A DNA stretch of 64,000 nucleotides. Origin: Clonostachys chloroleuca. Lineage: Eukaryota > Ascomycota > Sordariomycetes > Hypocreales > Bionectriaceae. The DNA lies in contig JBANAY010000001.1 in the NCBI GenBank assembly GCA_037952775.1, positions 4,650,001 to 4,714,000 on the forward strand. Direction: 5' to 3'. A model generated the notes under the pieces. That model did not search any database and had not been told where the DNA came from. It saw nothing but the letters and a program-made list of their open reading frames with translations. Of this stretch, positions 23,554 to 34,268 are shown one piece after another (position 1 is the first letter of the stretch; every line of letters starts with the position of its first letter). Made by a program: the position numbers and the translations under genes.

Positions 23554-24201
23554 GCAGGTAAATATCATTGTGAAAAACGCAACACACCAAAGTCAATTTC
23601 TGTTCTTGGAACTGAGCAGTCGTGGTTTTCATGTCCACCTCTCCCTAGACGTACGGGTTACTCTATTCTGTGCCTTCTTGTGAAACCAATTGGAAACGTC
23701 GACATCGTAACCGGAAATTGTGTCGCCATATATGAACAAGAATCGATGCACCTGCAAGGCGGCTGTTGGCGTTTGACGGCTGCTTGGGAAACTACTCGCC
23801 AAAAGGTAAACAGACGACTATCTAAATGGCTTCTTACCTTAAGCCTAGCCAGATATTTATCATGGATCTGTGGACAATATGCCTGTAATACCGTATGGTT
23901 TTTTTTTAGATTATGCCCTGGTCCCAGTGCCGACATTTCTCGGTGCTCGGCGTTCGGAGCTCACTGCCGGCGCTCTCCCGCCTCCACCTCTCCTACAATA
24001 CGGCCATGGCGACATGAACGGCGTTTTGTAATAGACACTCTCGGTGCTGCGGGCTACAAATGCTAGTTGTAGGTGTTTTCTGAACACACCTTGGGCATGC
24101 ATATAAGTAGAGGCTCTTCCTCCAAAGCCATGATTGAAGTGCAAGGACAGCAGTATCAAACATAGACTTAGTTTCCACGCCTCTCACTGACTAGTTTCAT
24201 C
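23554..24201. other. Intergenic, promoter of the NmrA-like gene
   Basis: No conserved gene was recognised. A nine-base T run lies near 23900. The last 100 bases before 24202 should hold the NmrA-like promoter. Confidence 0.45.
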
Positions 24202-25164
24202 ATGTCGAAGAAAATCGTTACCGTTGTCGGCTCTACCGGCTCTCAGGGTGGCTCAATCGTCAGGGCTCTGCTCCAGGACACCGCTTATACTGTCAGGGCT
24301 GTTACAAGAAACCCCAAAAGCGCTGCGGCCCAAGAGTTGGCCAACCTCGGTGCCTCCGTGGTGCAGGCAGATGTCAATGACTATGACTCTCTTGTCCGAG
24401 CCTTCTCAGGCTCCCATATCGTTTTTGGTGTTACCAACTTCTACGAGAGGTTTGGGAGCATAGGTGCCGAGGAGGCCATTGAGATTGAAGTTCAACAGGG
24501 AATCAACTTGGCTAACGCGGCGGCGGCAACAACATCTCTTGAGCACTACATCTGGTCTACTCTCCCAAACACTCGCAAGATCTCCAACGGCAAGAACGTG
24601 GTGCCGCACTTCGACGGGAAGAACACCGTGGATGATTACATCAAGTCCAACGCCTCTCTGCTGCAGAAAACGACATTCCTCTGGGTCGCTTTCTACGCCA
24701 CCAATATCCTGTTTCCCGTATTTCAACCATTCAACGTTCCCACTGCCGGCTCTGATAAGTTCATTCAGCTTCAGGCTACACCCGAATCTGTTTCGATCAA
24801 AAGCATCGGCGACGCAAAAGCAAACGTTGGCCCCTTTGTCAAAGCCATCATCGAGAAGCGAGAGCTGACATTGCCCGGAAAGTTCGTCCTTGCCGATGTC
24901 GAAGACTTGACAGCCGGTGAATTTCTGGCTCACTGGGCAGAAGCGCAGAAAAAGGAAGCCCGATACATTCGAGTGGATAGAGAAACATTCTGCGAAACTT
25001 GGCCAATGTGGGGCGAAGTGATGAACAAGATGATGACATACTTCGAAGAGGCCGAGGATAAAAGCTGGAGTGGAGAGGAAGGGATTCTTACAAAGAGAGA
25101 ACTTGGAGTCACAGGGCTTGTCAGCACTGCCGATGCATTTTCGAAGTTGAGTGGCCACAATTAA
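24202..25164 (+). CDS. NmrA-like family NAD(P)-binding protein
   Basis: An atypical SDR of the NmrA/HSCARG type: these bind NAD(P) as redox sensors or act as reductases. The 320-residue single exon begins MSKKIVTVVGSTGSQGGSIV, with the glycine-rich dinucleotide motif GSTGSQGG at residues 10-17. The family strings VRAVTRNP and VVQADVNDYDSL follow, and YIWSTLPN and VAFYATNIL lie in the middle. The catalytic Tyr-Lys pair of classical SDRs is not evident, as is usual in this family. The C-terminal half has the substrate-domain pattern LTAGEFLAHWAEA. It lies between two Zn2Cys6 regulators. Enzyme versus sensor cannot be separated from sequence. The gene appears intact. Confidence 0.9.
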   Translation: MSKKIVTVVGSTGSQGGSIVRALLQDTAYTVRAVTRNPKSAAAQELANLGASVVQADVNDYDSLVRAFSGSHIVFGVTNFYERFGSIGAEEAIEIEVQQGINLANAAAATTSLEHYIWSTLPNTRKISNGKNVVPHFDGKNTVDDYIKSNASLLQKTTFLWVAFYATNILFPVFQPFNVPTAGSDKFIQLQATPESVSIKSIGDAKANVGPFVKAIIEKRELTLPGKFVLADVEDLTAGEFLAHWAEAQKKEARYIRVDRETFCETWPMWGEVMNKMMTYFEEAEDKSWSGEEGILTKRELGVTGLVSTADAFSKLSGHN

Positions 25165-25807
25165 AGGTCATGGCGGTATACTACTGCGGTTTGGACTGTG
25201 AGGAATGGATTTCTTTTACTAGAAAACTCGCAGCTACTGCTACTAGATAGGGCAAATTACATTCTTATGTCGTCTCTAGATATTGAATAATCAACATTCT
25301 TTTGCTCGTCGAGAATACGAAGGTCCCTGGGTTACCTGAAGGGAGACAGTTTTGATGTTTAGGATGTTCTCTAAATTAGGATCCCGTAGGTAAAGTAAGG
25401 TTTCCATAATTTCGAGTATACATTCAGCTTGTTCCTTGATCTTGCTTGGCCAGGGACAGAAAGGCCAGCTTGACATTGTCTAGGAGAGAGCGACGTGGTG
25501 TACGAGTGTTTGCAGTTAGGATTATGACGCTAAGATTATGACGCTAAAAAGAAGCTCCTCCATATAACGGCCGGAGTCGGCTCCCACAATTCTAGAGCCC
25601 ACAATTCCAACTGTGACCTTTTGACTCGAGCCATTCTCCGCTTCTCATCACCATCCCTACGGCTCTGGGGCTTTGCACCAAAACAACGGCTCTGGGCACA
25701 GCGTATAGCACTGATTCAGGAGAGAATGGTGGGTTGACTCTGCGATTCCCCCTTCCCGACGTAGGCATTGGCTTTCAAGCATCGACCCAATCCTTATCTA
25801 ACTGGGA
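25165..25807. other. Intergenic, promoter of the third regulator
   Basis: No gene was recognised. A short tandem duplication (GATTATGACGCTAA twice) lies near 25518-25546, and TCGGCTCCC/CTCTGGG-type GC-rich strings follow. Confidence 0.4.
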
Positions 25808-28303
25808 ATGGCAACCCCGGCCTCAACGGAAAGCCTGTCTGCGGGCCAAGTTTGGTATGTCTTCCGGAGAGCCTGGATTCACCTTCTCCTATGTCGGCTG
25901 CTAACCAAGGGGCTGACTTGATAGCGATCGATGCCGCCGGTAAGCGCCCACCACAGATGTGGCAACTTCAATGGTTGCATACTGACATCCAAGTTGGTTA
26001 ATGCAGGCGCAAAATAAGATGCCATGGAGATGGCGAAGATGTAAGAAGCGCATAATCCGTGCCGCCGCTGGCCTCCTGACCATTGTTCACTTTCGTTGGA
26101 GTGTCCCTAATAACATGAGACTGTAGTGCGCGCCTTGCTTAGTGGCCGGAGCGACTTGCGTAAGAACAACCAGACTTCAGAGGAATAGGAAACGAAAGAG
26201 GTATAGAGCATTGCCGTCCTTGGTTGGCATTGCATTATGTTTTCGCTAATAGTCTTTAAATCTTAGCTACTATGAGGCACAGGACAAGGAGCCACTTCAG
26301 AATACCCAGGCATCGACTCCAGACCATTCGCACGGCCAAAGGGTAGCTTCAGCCATTTCGCCCGGCCGACTGGTATCTAGCACTGAAGTCATTTCATCAC
26401 ATGATCTTCAGCTTCGGCCTTTGAATGATGCACTTCAAAGCCATGAGGCCCGCCTGGCAAGCCAGACACCACGAACGACTGGTTTCGCAGCGGACGCCCG
26501 TGTTATAGACCAACAACCTGCTACAGATCCCGTAATAGGGCATATGGGCCGGTTGGTATCTAATGATGAGCAGATCGCCATGTTTGCCGGGTCATCCACT
26601 GGAGCACACTTTATTAGCCAAGCGGAACAGCAAGTTCAGATGCAAAAGATGCATGCAGATGCATTCCCTAGCTGTACTTACAGCATGCATCTTCATAGTC
26701 TCTGGGATGCATCAGTGAGAAGATCTCCATTGCAAGCCGTGCGTGACATTATTTCCAGACTTCCTCCCCAGGCTCTCGAGATAGTGGCTGCAACAATTGA
26801 TCGCTGGACTCCGCTATATCCCATCTTTCATAAGCCTTCCGCCATGGACACATGCAAACAAGTCATTTCCCATCCATATACAGAAAACGTCGTCATTTTA
26901 TACCAAACTCTCATCTTGCTCGCTGTGGGGAGCCTAGGCAACCAAGGAACATGCATGCGGCACCACTACCATTATGTGTGTGCCTCTGAGCCCTACTACG
27001 ATATGTCTGCGTTGATTCTCGAACATATCCTGGAACGGCCTTGCCTCCAAACACTACAGGGTCTTGAGATGACACAGATTTATCTTCAGCTTACCTCGCG
27101 TTATGCACTTGCATCTCACATCAGCGGTATTGCAACGAGGCTGGCCCAGAATTTGGGCCTTCACCGACACTCGAACCGCTTCAAGTTCGATCCATTGGAA
27201 ACAGAACTCCGACGGCGTGTATGGTGGTGCCAATATACCCTAGATGTGTAAGTTCCCAAGGAAACCAATCTTTTTATAAATACCAATGTAAATTCGTTGA
27301 CGAATCCGCCTTCTTCTATAGGATGTCAAGTGCTCATCACGGAATACCGCGCCTAATCCGTGATCAGGACGTTGACACAGACTTGCCCACTCGAGTTGAT
27401 CACGACCTCCTGTCAAGGTCTCATGTGTCTTTTCCTCTCCCAGGAGAAGCTACTCAGGTCGATAGTGCCATGCTTCTCTTCAAACTCGCTCGCATCATCG
27501 GCGATACTCTTGAGAAGCTTTACAGCACGACTAGGCGACGTGGTGGTGTGGCAAAAATAACGAGACTGCAGGCTGAGCTCGACGCCTGGGAGCACTCCTT
27601 ACCAAGCGAATCGGATGCTGAAATGGCCGAGCCAGGGACTGGAGATCCAAAGAATGATACTCAGGCACTTGCCGTCTCGTCCTTTTGCCTTGCTTTCCTC
27701 AGAGCTACCCTCTGCGTGGCAACAGCACACGTCCACCGTCCAGCTCTCGCATTCACCACGGTCAACCCGCAATTCCAGCTTTCGCTGAAAGCTTGCACTC
27801 GGGCAGCCTCAAATCTGATACAAATCATCTCGAATATCTTCAATAGCTTCGAGGCTCAGCTCGGGTTTGACCAGGCAAACCAGCCAACAAACAAGCATGT
27901 TGAGCCGTTGGTTATCATTCTACTGTACCCAGTCGGCGCCCATATGGTCTGGCAAGCCGGTCTCACCATTTTATTCGCTCGTTGGAATGGATATACCGTT
28001 CCCGACCCGTCCTCGGTGAGCGACGAGAGCACAATCAGACGATGTTCCGAGGCGCTCAGGAAGCTGGGCGGATTTACAGATGACGCTGGGGGCAATCTGA
28101 GACAGTGCGCAGATGTCCTCGACCTGCTATCTCAAAAGACGTTCACAGGAGCAGAAGTCGCCAACTTGGCCACGGAGCAGCTGCAGTGGAATGTTTGGGA
28201 CTGGCCTATGGCGTCTGCACTTGAGCTTGCTAATACTCTTGATGCGATACCATTTGATCTGGAATTTTCGACGTGGGATACTCAATTGAGTGATCCAAGG
28301 TAG
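25808..28303 (+). CDS. Zn2Cys6 transcription factor whose zinc cluster spans four exons
   Basis: Splicing reveals a complete zinc cluster that no single frame shows. Exon 1 (25808-25854) encodes MATPASTESLSAGQV plus part of Cys. Exon 2 is a 15-base micro-exon, 25925-25939. Exon 3 (26007-26040) and exon 4 (26127-26200) complete CDRCRRRKIRC, an HGDGED spacer, CAPC and LVAGATC. This gives the canonical C-X2-C-X6-C-X6-C-X2-C-X6-C. Exon 5 (26267-27247) and exon 6 (27322-28303) carry the fungal TF domain, with LGLHRHSNRFKFDPLE, ELRRRVWWCQYTLDV and GIPRLIRDQDVDTDLP. The total is 710 residues, in frame throughout. All introns are GT-AG and 66-86 bases. Gene prediction would easily drop the DNA-binding domain and start inside exon 5. 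It ends the metabolic block. Confidence 0.88.
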
Positions 28304-28875
28304 CAGCGGAAGCTGAATTTAGAAGTGTCCTAGTAGCCTGCCTCGGGGTTCTAGGTAAATATTGATGCAATGGCACCGGAATGGGTGCCAAGATGGAGAA
28401 AGTGGAAATAGAAAATGTAACTGCAATCATTTCACGGAATAAGATTCTCCCCCAAAGAGTCCTACCCCAAATCATGAGTCAATGAGCCTCAACCTTCCGT
28501 CTAATCCCAGAAGCGGCGAAATAGGAAATGCGGAGGCAGATTCACCGGCAACCCCCTTGAAACACTCACCACACAATTTTCCCTCCAACCGCGCTGTTGC
28601 CAAGGGCCAATATATGATTAATTGCATGGGATCGGCGGTGGTGGAAGGTATTGGTTCGAGGAACTACTGACGATCAAGTGTCCGGTCCCATATGAGTGAG
28701 ACCAGGGTTGGGAGTGAAAATAGTCATGCCTTTTTAAACATGAAACGATAAATTAGATTGCTCTCGGTCTGCTCATCCTCGGAAAGGTCGTGTATAGATC
28801 TTTATCTCTCACCCTAAAAGCAGATACTGCAACAGCAGCCAAAGATCAGAATCCCACGATATTGACTTATTCATC
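28304..28875. other. Intergenic, promoter of the pectate lyase
   Basis: No gene was recognised between the regulator stop and the lyase ATG. Confidence 0.45.
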
Positions 28876-30137
28876 ATGAAGTTCGGCTCCCCGCTCGCTC
28901 TATTCACGCTCGTTGGGACGGCTGTTGCCTCCCCCGTTACCCTTGAAAAGAGGGCGTCCGTAACCGATGCTTGCAACATTGGTTACTGCACTCAAAATGG
29001 CGGGTATGTACCATGGCCTTCATATCAAAGAAAAGAGATCGCTAATGATAGGAGGGCAGAACTACGGGAGGAGCCAGCGGCTCACAAGTAACCGTGAAGA
29101 CCGTGGCTGAGCTGCAAGCAGCTGCCAGCGCAAGCGGTGCCGCCATTATTCTGGTAGAAGGCAATATCTCCGGGGCAGCCAAGGTGTCTGTCACTTCCGA
29201 CAAGACCATCATTGGAAAGGCTGGAAGCTGTAAGATGATTCCATCGACCCTAGTATTGAGCTTTCAAAGTCTAACAGAAATCTTTCGCTGCATAAAGCTC
29301 TCACCGGCGTCGGCCTCACAATCAACGGACAGAAAAACGTCATCGTCCGAAACCTGAAGATCAGCAAGGTATTGGCTGATTATGGGGATTGTATTACCAT
29401 CCAAAAGTCGACCAATGTCTGGGTAGACCACGTCGATCTCTCAGGAGACAGAGACGTGGACAAGGATCAATACGATGGACTTGTCGACTTGTCTCATGCT
29501 GCCGACTATGTGACCATTTCCTACACTTATTTCCATGACCACGTGAGTTTTCTCCCCTTCCGATATGCATGATATATGATTATGTTTTAACTGACATCGC
29601 TGGTGGTGGTCGTTTTAGTCCAAGGGCACGCTGGTTGGTCACTCCGACAAAAACTCTGCCGAGGACACTGGCCATCTGCGTGTAACTTATGCCAACAACT
29701 ATTTCTACAACGTTCGCAGCCGTGGCCCTCTGTTGAGATTTGGAACTGCTCATATCTACAAGTAAGTTCCCCATCGCGATCGCAAACTTCGCACTTCTGG
29801 GAGGGAGGAGACCATAAAACTTGGTCGCTAACATCTCAAACTAAAAGCCAATACTACAATACTATGGACACGGGACTGAACACCCGAATGAACGCCCAGG
29901 CGTTGATTCAGTCATCCGTGTTCGCAAATGTAGGCAAGAAGGCAATCTTCAGCGAGTCAAGCAGCGAGACTGGGTACGCCGTGGCTATTGACGTCGTGCT
30001 GGGTGGCGAGAGTGCCAATACGGCCCCGACTGGCACTCTGAGCGCCGGCAGCTTCCCCTTACTCATATTCTCTGCTAGGGTCTGGCAGTGTGGCTTCAAA
30101 AGTACCCTCTGAAGCTGGCCAGAAGCTGAGCTTCTAA
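28876..30137 (+). pseudogene. PL1 pectate lyase, secreted, C-terminal frameshift
   Basis: Cleaves de-esterified pectin by calcium-dependent beta-elimination outside the cell. The leader MKFGSPLALFTLVGTAVA is followed by a short pro-region (SPVTLEKR). Exons are 28876-29003, 29060-29229, 29298-29542, 29619-29761 and 29848 onward. Family motifs are NVWVDHVDLS, YDGLVDLSHAADYVTISY, FHDHSKGTLVGHSD and the region GLNTRMNAQAL with the catalytic Arg. Near 30055-30060 (CCCCTT) one extra T shifts the frame, so the protein as written ends at 30112 in an unrelated tail. Without the extra base the frame continues to a normal ending (about 25 residues, last residues KLSF) with a stop at 30135-30137. Only the C-terminal tail is affected, so partial activity is possible; a sequence error cannot be excluded. 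Confidence 0.85.
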
Positions 30138-31138
30138 GAATGTCCGCAAATGGGGTTGATCATTCATCACTGCTCCTGAGAATGATAACTTTGGGCCGTG
30201 ATATTGATACGATATGGCTAGTTAGATACTACTCACGCTTTTGATGTCCCATGGAAAAATCTTGAGCCATGAAGCAGAATGCTGAAATGTCGAAGTGTTA
30301 TAGAGTTATTCATGCGGGCAAAATGTGAAAAAGGCTGTTGATGTTGGTTACTTCTATCACGAAACATGAATCCATCTTGTCATAATACGACTTACTCCAA
30401 GAATCATGCAACTCTCTTGAGCTCTATGGCGCTGGAAAATCGTAATCGGAGAATAGGTTATGTTCTGGGCAGCCTTACTGAGTAACTAATGAAGTGCGGA
30501 GATCAGCCTCCAGCTAACGAGGCCGTCGATGGTGTATCAACTTTAGTGAAGTTTTACTGACGAAATAAATAAAAGCTTTTTCCGCTCTAGAGTCTTGGGT
30601 ACTGTATTTGCACAGAACTCCTCTGCTTAACGGCATTTCCTTCCTTCCTTCCTCGGTTTGCTCTCTTTCTCTCCTTCCCTGCTCAGCCCCCTTCCCCTTC
30701 TTCCCAGTGGATTCTATCAACGTCCTGGTTTAACTTTATTTTTACAAATTTGAAACTCTCATCAGGAAAGTTTGGTCCCGAAAATTAATAACGGCGGCTA
30801 CTGGCCTAGGCACTCTGCAGTCGGGCGACATTTGAAAAAACCTAGATTAAGCATGACTGACCCTCTGACTTGGATAAATATTCTCTTGGGGTGTATATCT
30901 TCCCATCTCTGCTTCCGATTCTGTTTTCAATCTTCCTTCACCTCATCTCACTTGGAACTGGATAATTTATTTATCTCATCAGCTTGAGAGGCAAGCAACC
31001 TCATGCAACAAAACATTTACTCGCGGCTCTTTACTTGACCGACCTCTCTGTATCAGAAATCAACGATTCGAAGGATTTGACTCGATATATTCTCATCTCG
31101 ATACGCTTTACATCGCTTTTTGCTTGCCTCCACGCAAA
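30138..31138. other. Intergenic with polypyrimidine tract
   Basis: No gene was recognised. A C/T-rich tract (about 30640-30710) and further CT-rich sequence (about 30895-30950) resemble promoter pyrimidine tracts of fungal genes and precede the MYND-like gene. Confidence 0.45.
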
Positions 31139-31684
31139 ATGGGATCCTATCTTGTCTGGGCGTTGGACCCGGGACCACAACCTTCTTCAACCTCGGAGGA
31201 AGTCAAAGACAAATGCGAGATGTGTGGGAAGGGTAATTCACAAAAGACTTGCTACATTTGCGACACGGGCAGGTTTTGCAGAGGCTTATGTAACAGGCGA
31301 GCCGTCTTCACAAAAAGGCATTGCTGTGTCCAAGATTGGATGATAGAGGGCACAACGGCGGATGATCTCTATGACGATGTCATGAAGGACAGGATCCCTA
31401 GAAATCCCCAGGTGCTCAAAGATTACCATTTTGGGAACTGTAAGGAACCTAGCCAGCAAGAGCAGCTCATTCGCTTCTATCAGACCTTGTTTTTGTTATT
31501 CTCTGTATCAACCACCCGGCTCCACAGATGGCAGAAGTCCAAGAGGATTTATGATAACACTGTCACACTTTTCCGTGGGGAAGGCAAAGGGGTTCCTCGG
31601 GAGCAATTTCTTTTCATTCGGGATAACCCGAGCATGTTCAGCGAGGATATAAGTGAGATACTGACCGAGAGTCGGTTTATTTAG
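31139..31684 (+). CDS. Small MYND-like zinc-finger protein
   Basis: The ATG at 31139 gives 181 residues. Residues about 27-67 hold CEMC, then CYIC, FCRGLC, and His-Cys-Cys, close to the MYND layout (Cys pairs, a Cys-X3-Cys step, then His and Cys). MYND fingers mediate protein-protein contacts. The rest carries QEQLIRFYQTLFLLF and TTRLHRWQKSKRIYD, giving a helix-rich body without an enzyme domain. Two-in-a-row cysteines at the end and slightly off spacing mean it may be a divergent or non-MYND zinc finger. There is no signal peptide. Preceded by a pyrimidine-rich region. Role unknown. Confidence 0.6.
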   Translation: MGSYLVWALDPGPQPSSTSEEVKDKCEMCGKGNSQKTCYICDTGRFCRGLCNRRAVFTKRHCCVQDWMIEGTTADDLYDDVMKDRIPRNPQVLKDYHFGNCKEPSQQEQLIRFYQTLFLLFSVSTTRLHRWQKSKRIYDNTVTLFRGEGKGVPREQFLFIRDNPSMFSEDISEILTESRFI

Positions 31685-32376
31685 AAGAGGAAGCGCGGAA
31701 ACCTATTTTGATTTGGGCTGAGGAAGAGTTGCTGAAAATTAATGCTGTTGAATTTAGAATTCTGTACAGTATGAGCTGAAATCTCAAATTTGGGCCGAGT
31801 TGAGGGCAACAGAAGCCATAGAGTATATCTTAGGGGATTATGAGGCAATTGACATGTAGAATTAATGCAATCTCGCCATTATCAGCACGTATACAGTATA
31901 AGTTCATTGTTTTGAAAATGACAAGTTGAAGTCCGTCCATGTCAGATGGTAACAGATGCTTTCGAGACCCACGAACTCACGTTGTCGTACGAAGGGCAGC
32001 AGGTAAATGGAGCGACTACGAAGAGATACATCATGGAACCCGAATTCAATCTGAAGGGCCTGGATTGTAGCTGAGAATATGGCGGCAACATACCATGGCA
32101 CACTTGCTAACCTTGTTTCATTCAAAGTTTACTTGCACACCTCCCGCCATGGACACATGAAAACTATAATTTGACTGCACGTGGACGCAATTGAATTATC
32201 TCGAAGGTCAACAGTGACCCTAGCCTAGCGTGAAAAGTGAATCAATCGAACATGGATTCGAGAGTGCGTCTGTAGATTTGCAACCCTTGTACTGAACTCG
32301 ACATCCCCCAAGCCTAAAGCGCGGCAATCAAGCTCAATAGTCCGTCTGCGAGGAATAAAAGGGTTCGATTGCTTGG
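31685..32376. other. Intergenic, no gene seen
   Basis: No conserved frame, tRNA or clear repeat was recognised. Confidence 0.45.
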
Positions 32377-32690
32377 CTAGGACTCAACCAAGGAGAAAAT
32401 CACTTCCTCTTGGATCCTATTGCGAGCCCATCCACCGTGCGACAATGAGAGAAACTCTACGCTGACGGGGACTATTCTCCTTAAAGGGCGCATGCCCTTC
32501 CTTGCGTGCGGCAACCCCAGGTGGTGTGCTTCGGTCCAGCATTCTCTGAATAGAGCTGAGGAAAGGGTAAGGTGGGTCAATTTATGAAGCTTCGTGAGAC
32601 CTCGAAGCGAATATAAGAGTTTGAGGCCGCTTGGCAATGCAGCTTCTTCTGAGCGTATGTAGCCAAACGATCATGGGAGCCAAATTTCTT
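32377..32690 (-). pseudogene. Leucine-rich-repeat-like gene fragment
   Basis: The minus-strand frame reads LKLLYSLRGLTKLHKLTHLTLSSALF and later PVSVEFLSLSHGG (each shown in part), the Leu spacing of LRR tails in fungal F-box/LRR proteins. Reading upstream in the same frame, sensible sequence (NTLEEIWLP, GYIRSEEAALPSG) is split by a TGA near 32670. No start, F-box or further repeats could be found. It lies next to another remnant on the same strand. Probably a scrap of a decayed gene; the short length keeps confidence low. Confidence 0.35.
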
Positions 32691-32753
32691 CAAGTGTGTT
32701 GAACGAGGACATCCAAGAAGGGCATTCTTTCTGCAATAACAGAACTGCCTCTA

Positions 32754-33252
32754 CTATAGGTAGAAAATAAGTAACCTGGTGGTTGCACGTCTTTTCCAAG
32801 CCAGTGAGGTCAAAGTAGGTGTCATGATTATCAGGAGTGCAAGCCCAGCATCGATGAATCCCTGTGTCACAGCGATGAAGAAGCGCTCGTTGACATCCAA
32901 GCTCATACCATCACGGAAGTATGAAGGCGGCAAGACGAGGGCATAGTCACTACCAGCGAGAGCAGCCTTGCGACAGAGATGGACAGTGCCCCGGCACGAT
33001 TGATCAGAGCAACCGGCGATGATGGGAGCCTCAGTTTTGCCGATGCCGTCCAAGCAGGAACGGGTCTGGCGAATGATAGCGCTGCGCGCTTTAATTGAAA
33101 GGTGAAGCGCTTCGCCATTGGAGCCCATGACAACAAAGCCCGCGATTCCCGCCTTAGCGAGACGCGCGGTGTGTTTAATTCTGGGTCTGAAGGTCGATGT
33201 CCTCCGTATCAGAGTCGAAGAAAGTGATGACGGCGGCATAGATGCCGCCATG
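32754..33252 (-). pseudogene. Dihydrodipicolinate synthase/N-acetylneuraminate lyase-family gene fragment
   Basis: The family comprises class I aldolases acting on pyruvate-derived substrates. Clear similarity runs over HTARLAKAGIAGFVVMGSNG, EALHLS, PIIAGCSDQS and GSDYALVLPPSYF, the N-terminal half of the barrel. The upstream part (AAVITFFDSDTEDIDL) is in a different frame, separated by one extra T near 33175-33180. Below about 32830 the similarity fades into unrelated sequence, so the second half, including the catalytic lysine, is missing. Truncation plus frameshift show it is dead. The family call is good; the original reaction is unknown. Confidence 0.7.
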
Positions 33253-33739
33253 CAACAATCTAGTAATCCTCTCCATCATTTGGGATCCAGCGACTGCTGT
33301 TTGAAGACGGCAGAGGCCATGTTAAGACGCTCATTTGAACTGATTTATATTCCTTTCAGCAGCCAGAGCCTCACTTGCCGTGAAAATTCCGAAGCTATGC
33401 ATTCATCTGCACTGAGAAGCTCATCGCCGCCAAGAACTCCGATGACCCTGCTTAACTGCTCCCATCGACGACTCCGACAATGATTCCAGCTTGGATCAGC
33501 TACGCTCATGACCAGTCTCGCACTTTTAGAATTCAAACAATTTCATATTGAATGTTGTTACGCCATAAATAGCCATATATAGAAGCACTCTCGGCCTTTG
33601 TGTCGTCATAAGCCCATGCTTTTGTCATGAGACACATCCTAAGATACGCCATAATACCCAATACCCAATCCGCTTCCATATCCTCTATGCTTGCCCCAAA
33701 TCTATTTTTCCCTAATGTTAAGAATGAAAATGATAAAAT

Positions 33740-34268
33740 TTAATAAAACTTGAGGACGCCGGAGTCCTTTTGTTGACAGGCTAGTCTCTTGCTGAGAGCA
33801 TGTTTTGAAAGATCGTAGGAGATGGTGCATGGAGCACCGTCCTTAGGGCACTATTGTTGTGAAGTTAGAGATGAACAAACGTATTTCTATACTGGAATGA
33901 AAATTGGAGAATGATCCAAGGGGGGAACATTATATATAGCCGATTCACTTACCCTTTCCTTCTTTGTGCCGCCGCATTTGCGTGAAGTGCGTGTCATGTC
34001 CCATCTCTGGACTTTTTGGCCACCCCGCTCTCGGAAGCCATTTCTAACATAATATTGAAACCTGCACTCGCCTTCTTTGACCACGCATTGCTAGTTCAAT
34101 CAGTAAACGTTGAGTGATGAAATCTTGAGACTCAGCATTGGCTGATTGCCTCATGGCGAGATAAACCTGACTTACACCCCAAATGATTGGGCCGTTGGGA
34201 TCGATGTTTGTTTCGAGGGCTACAGAGCCCGAGACAAGGCCAAGAAGAAAAATGATGGAAAACTTCAT
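33740..34268 (-). CDS. Small secreted protein with six cysteines
   Basis: Three phase-0 exons (34268-34176, 34090-33953, 33850-33740) give 113 residues with perfect GT-AG introns of 85 and 102 bases. The leader MKFSIIFLLGLVSGSVA is a typical signal peptide. The mature chain has exactly six cysteines: two in the QCVVKEGEC segment, one in RKCGG, two in CPKDGAPC and one in LACQQ. This permits three disulfides. It is basic in the middle (RNGFRERGGQKVQRW) and ends LKFY. The even cysteine count across three exons supports the model, since each exon alone is too short to be noticed. No family was recognised. Size and cysteines fit secreted effector-like or defence-type proteins; that role is inference. 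Confidence 0.65.

Noticed and set aside
24406..25158. 250-codon minus-strand frame inside the NmrA-like gene
   Set aside because: Exactly antisense to a well-conserved gene; no domain of its own.
9727..28303. Classical biosynthetic gene cluster with polyketide or peptide synthase
   Set aside because: No ketosynthase, adenylation or terpene-synthase motifs are present.
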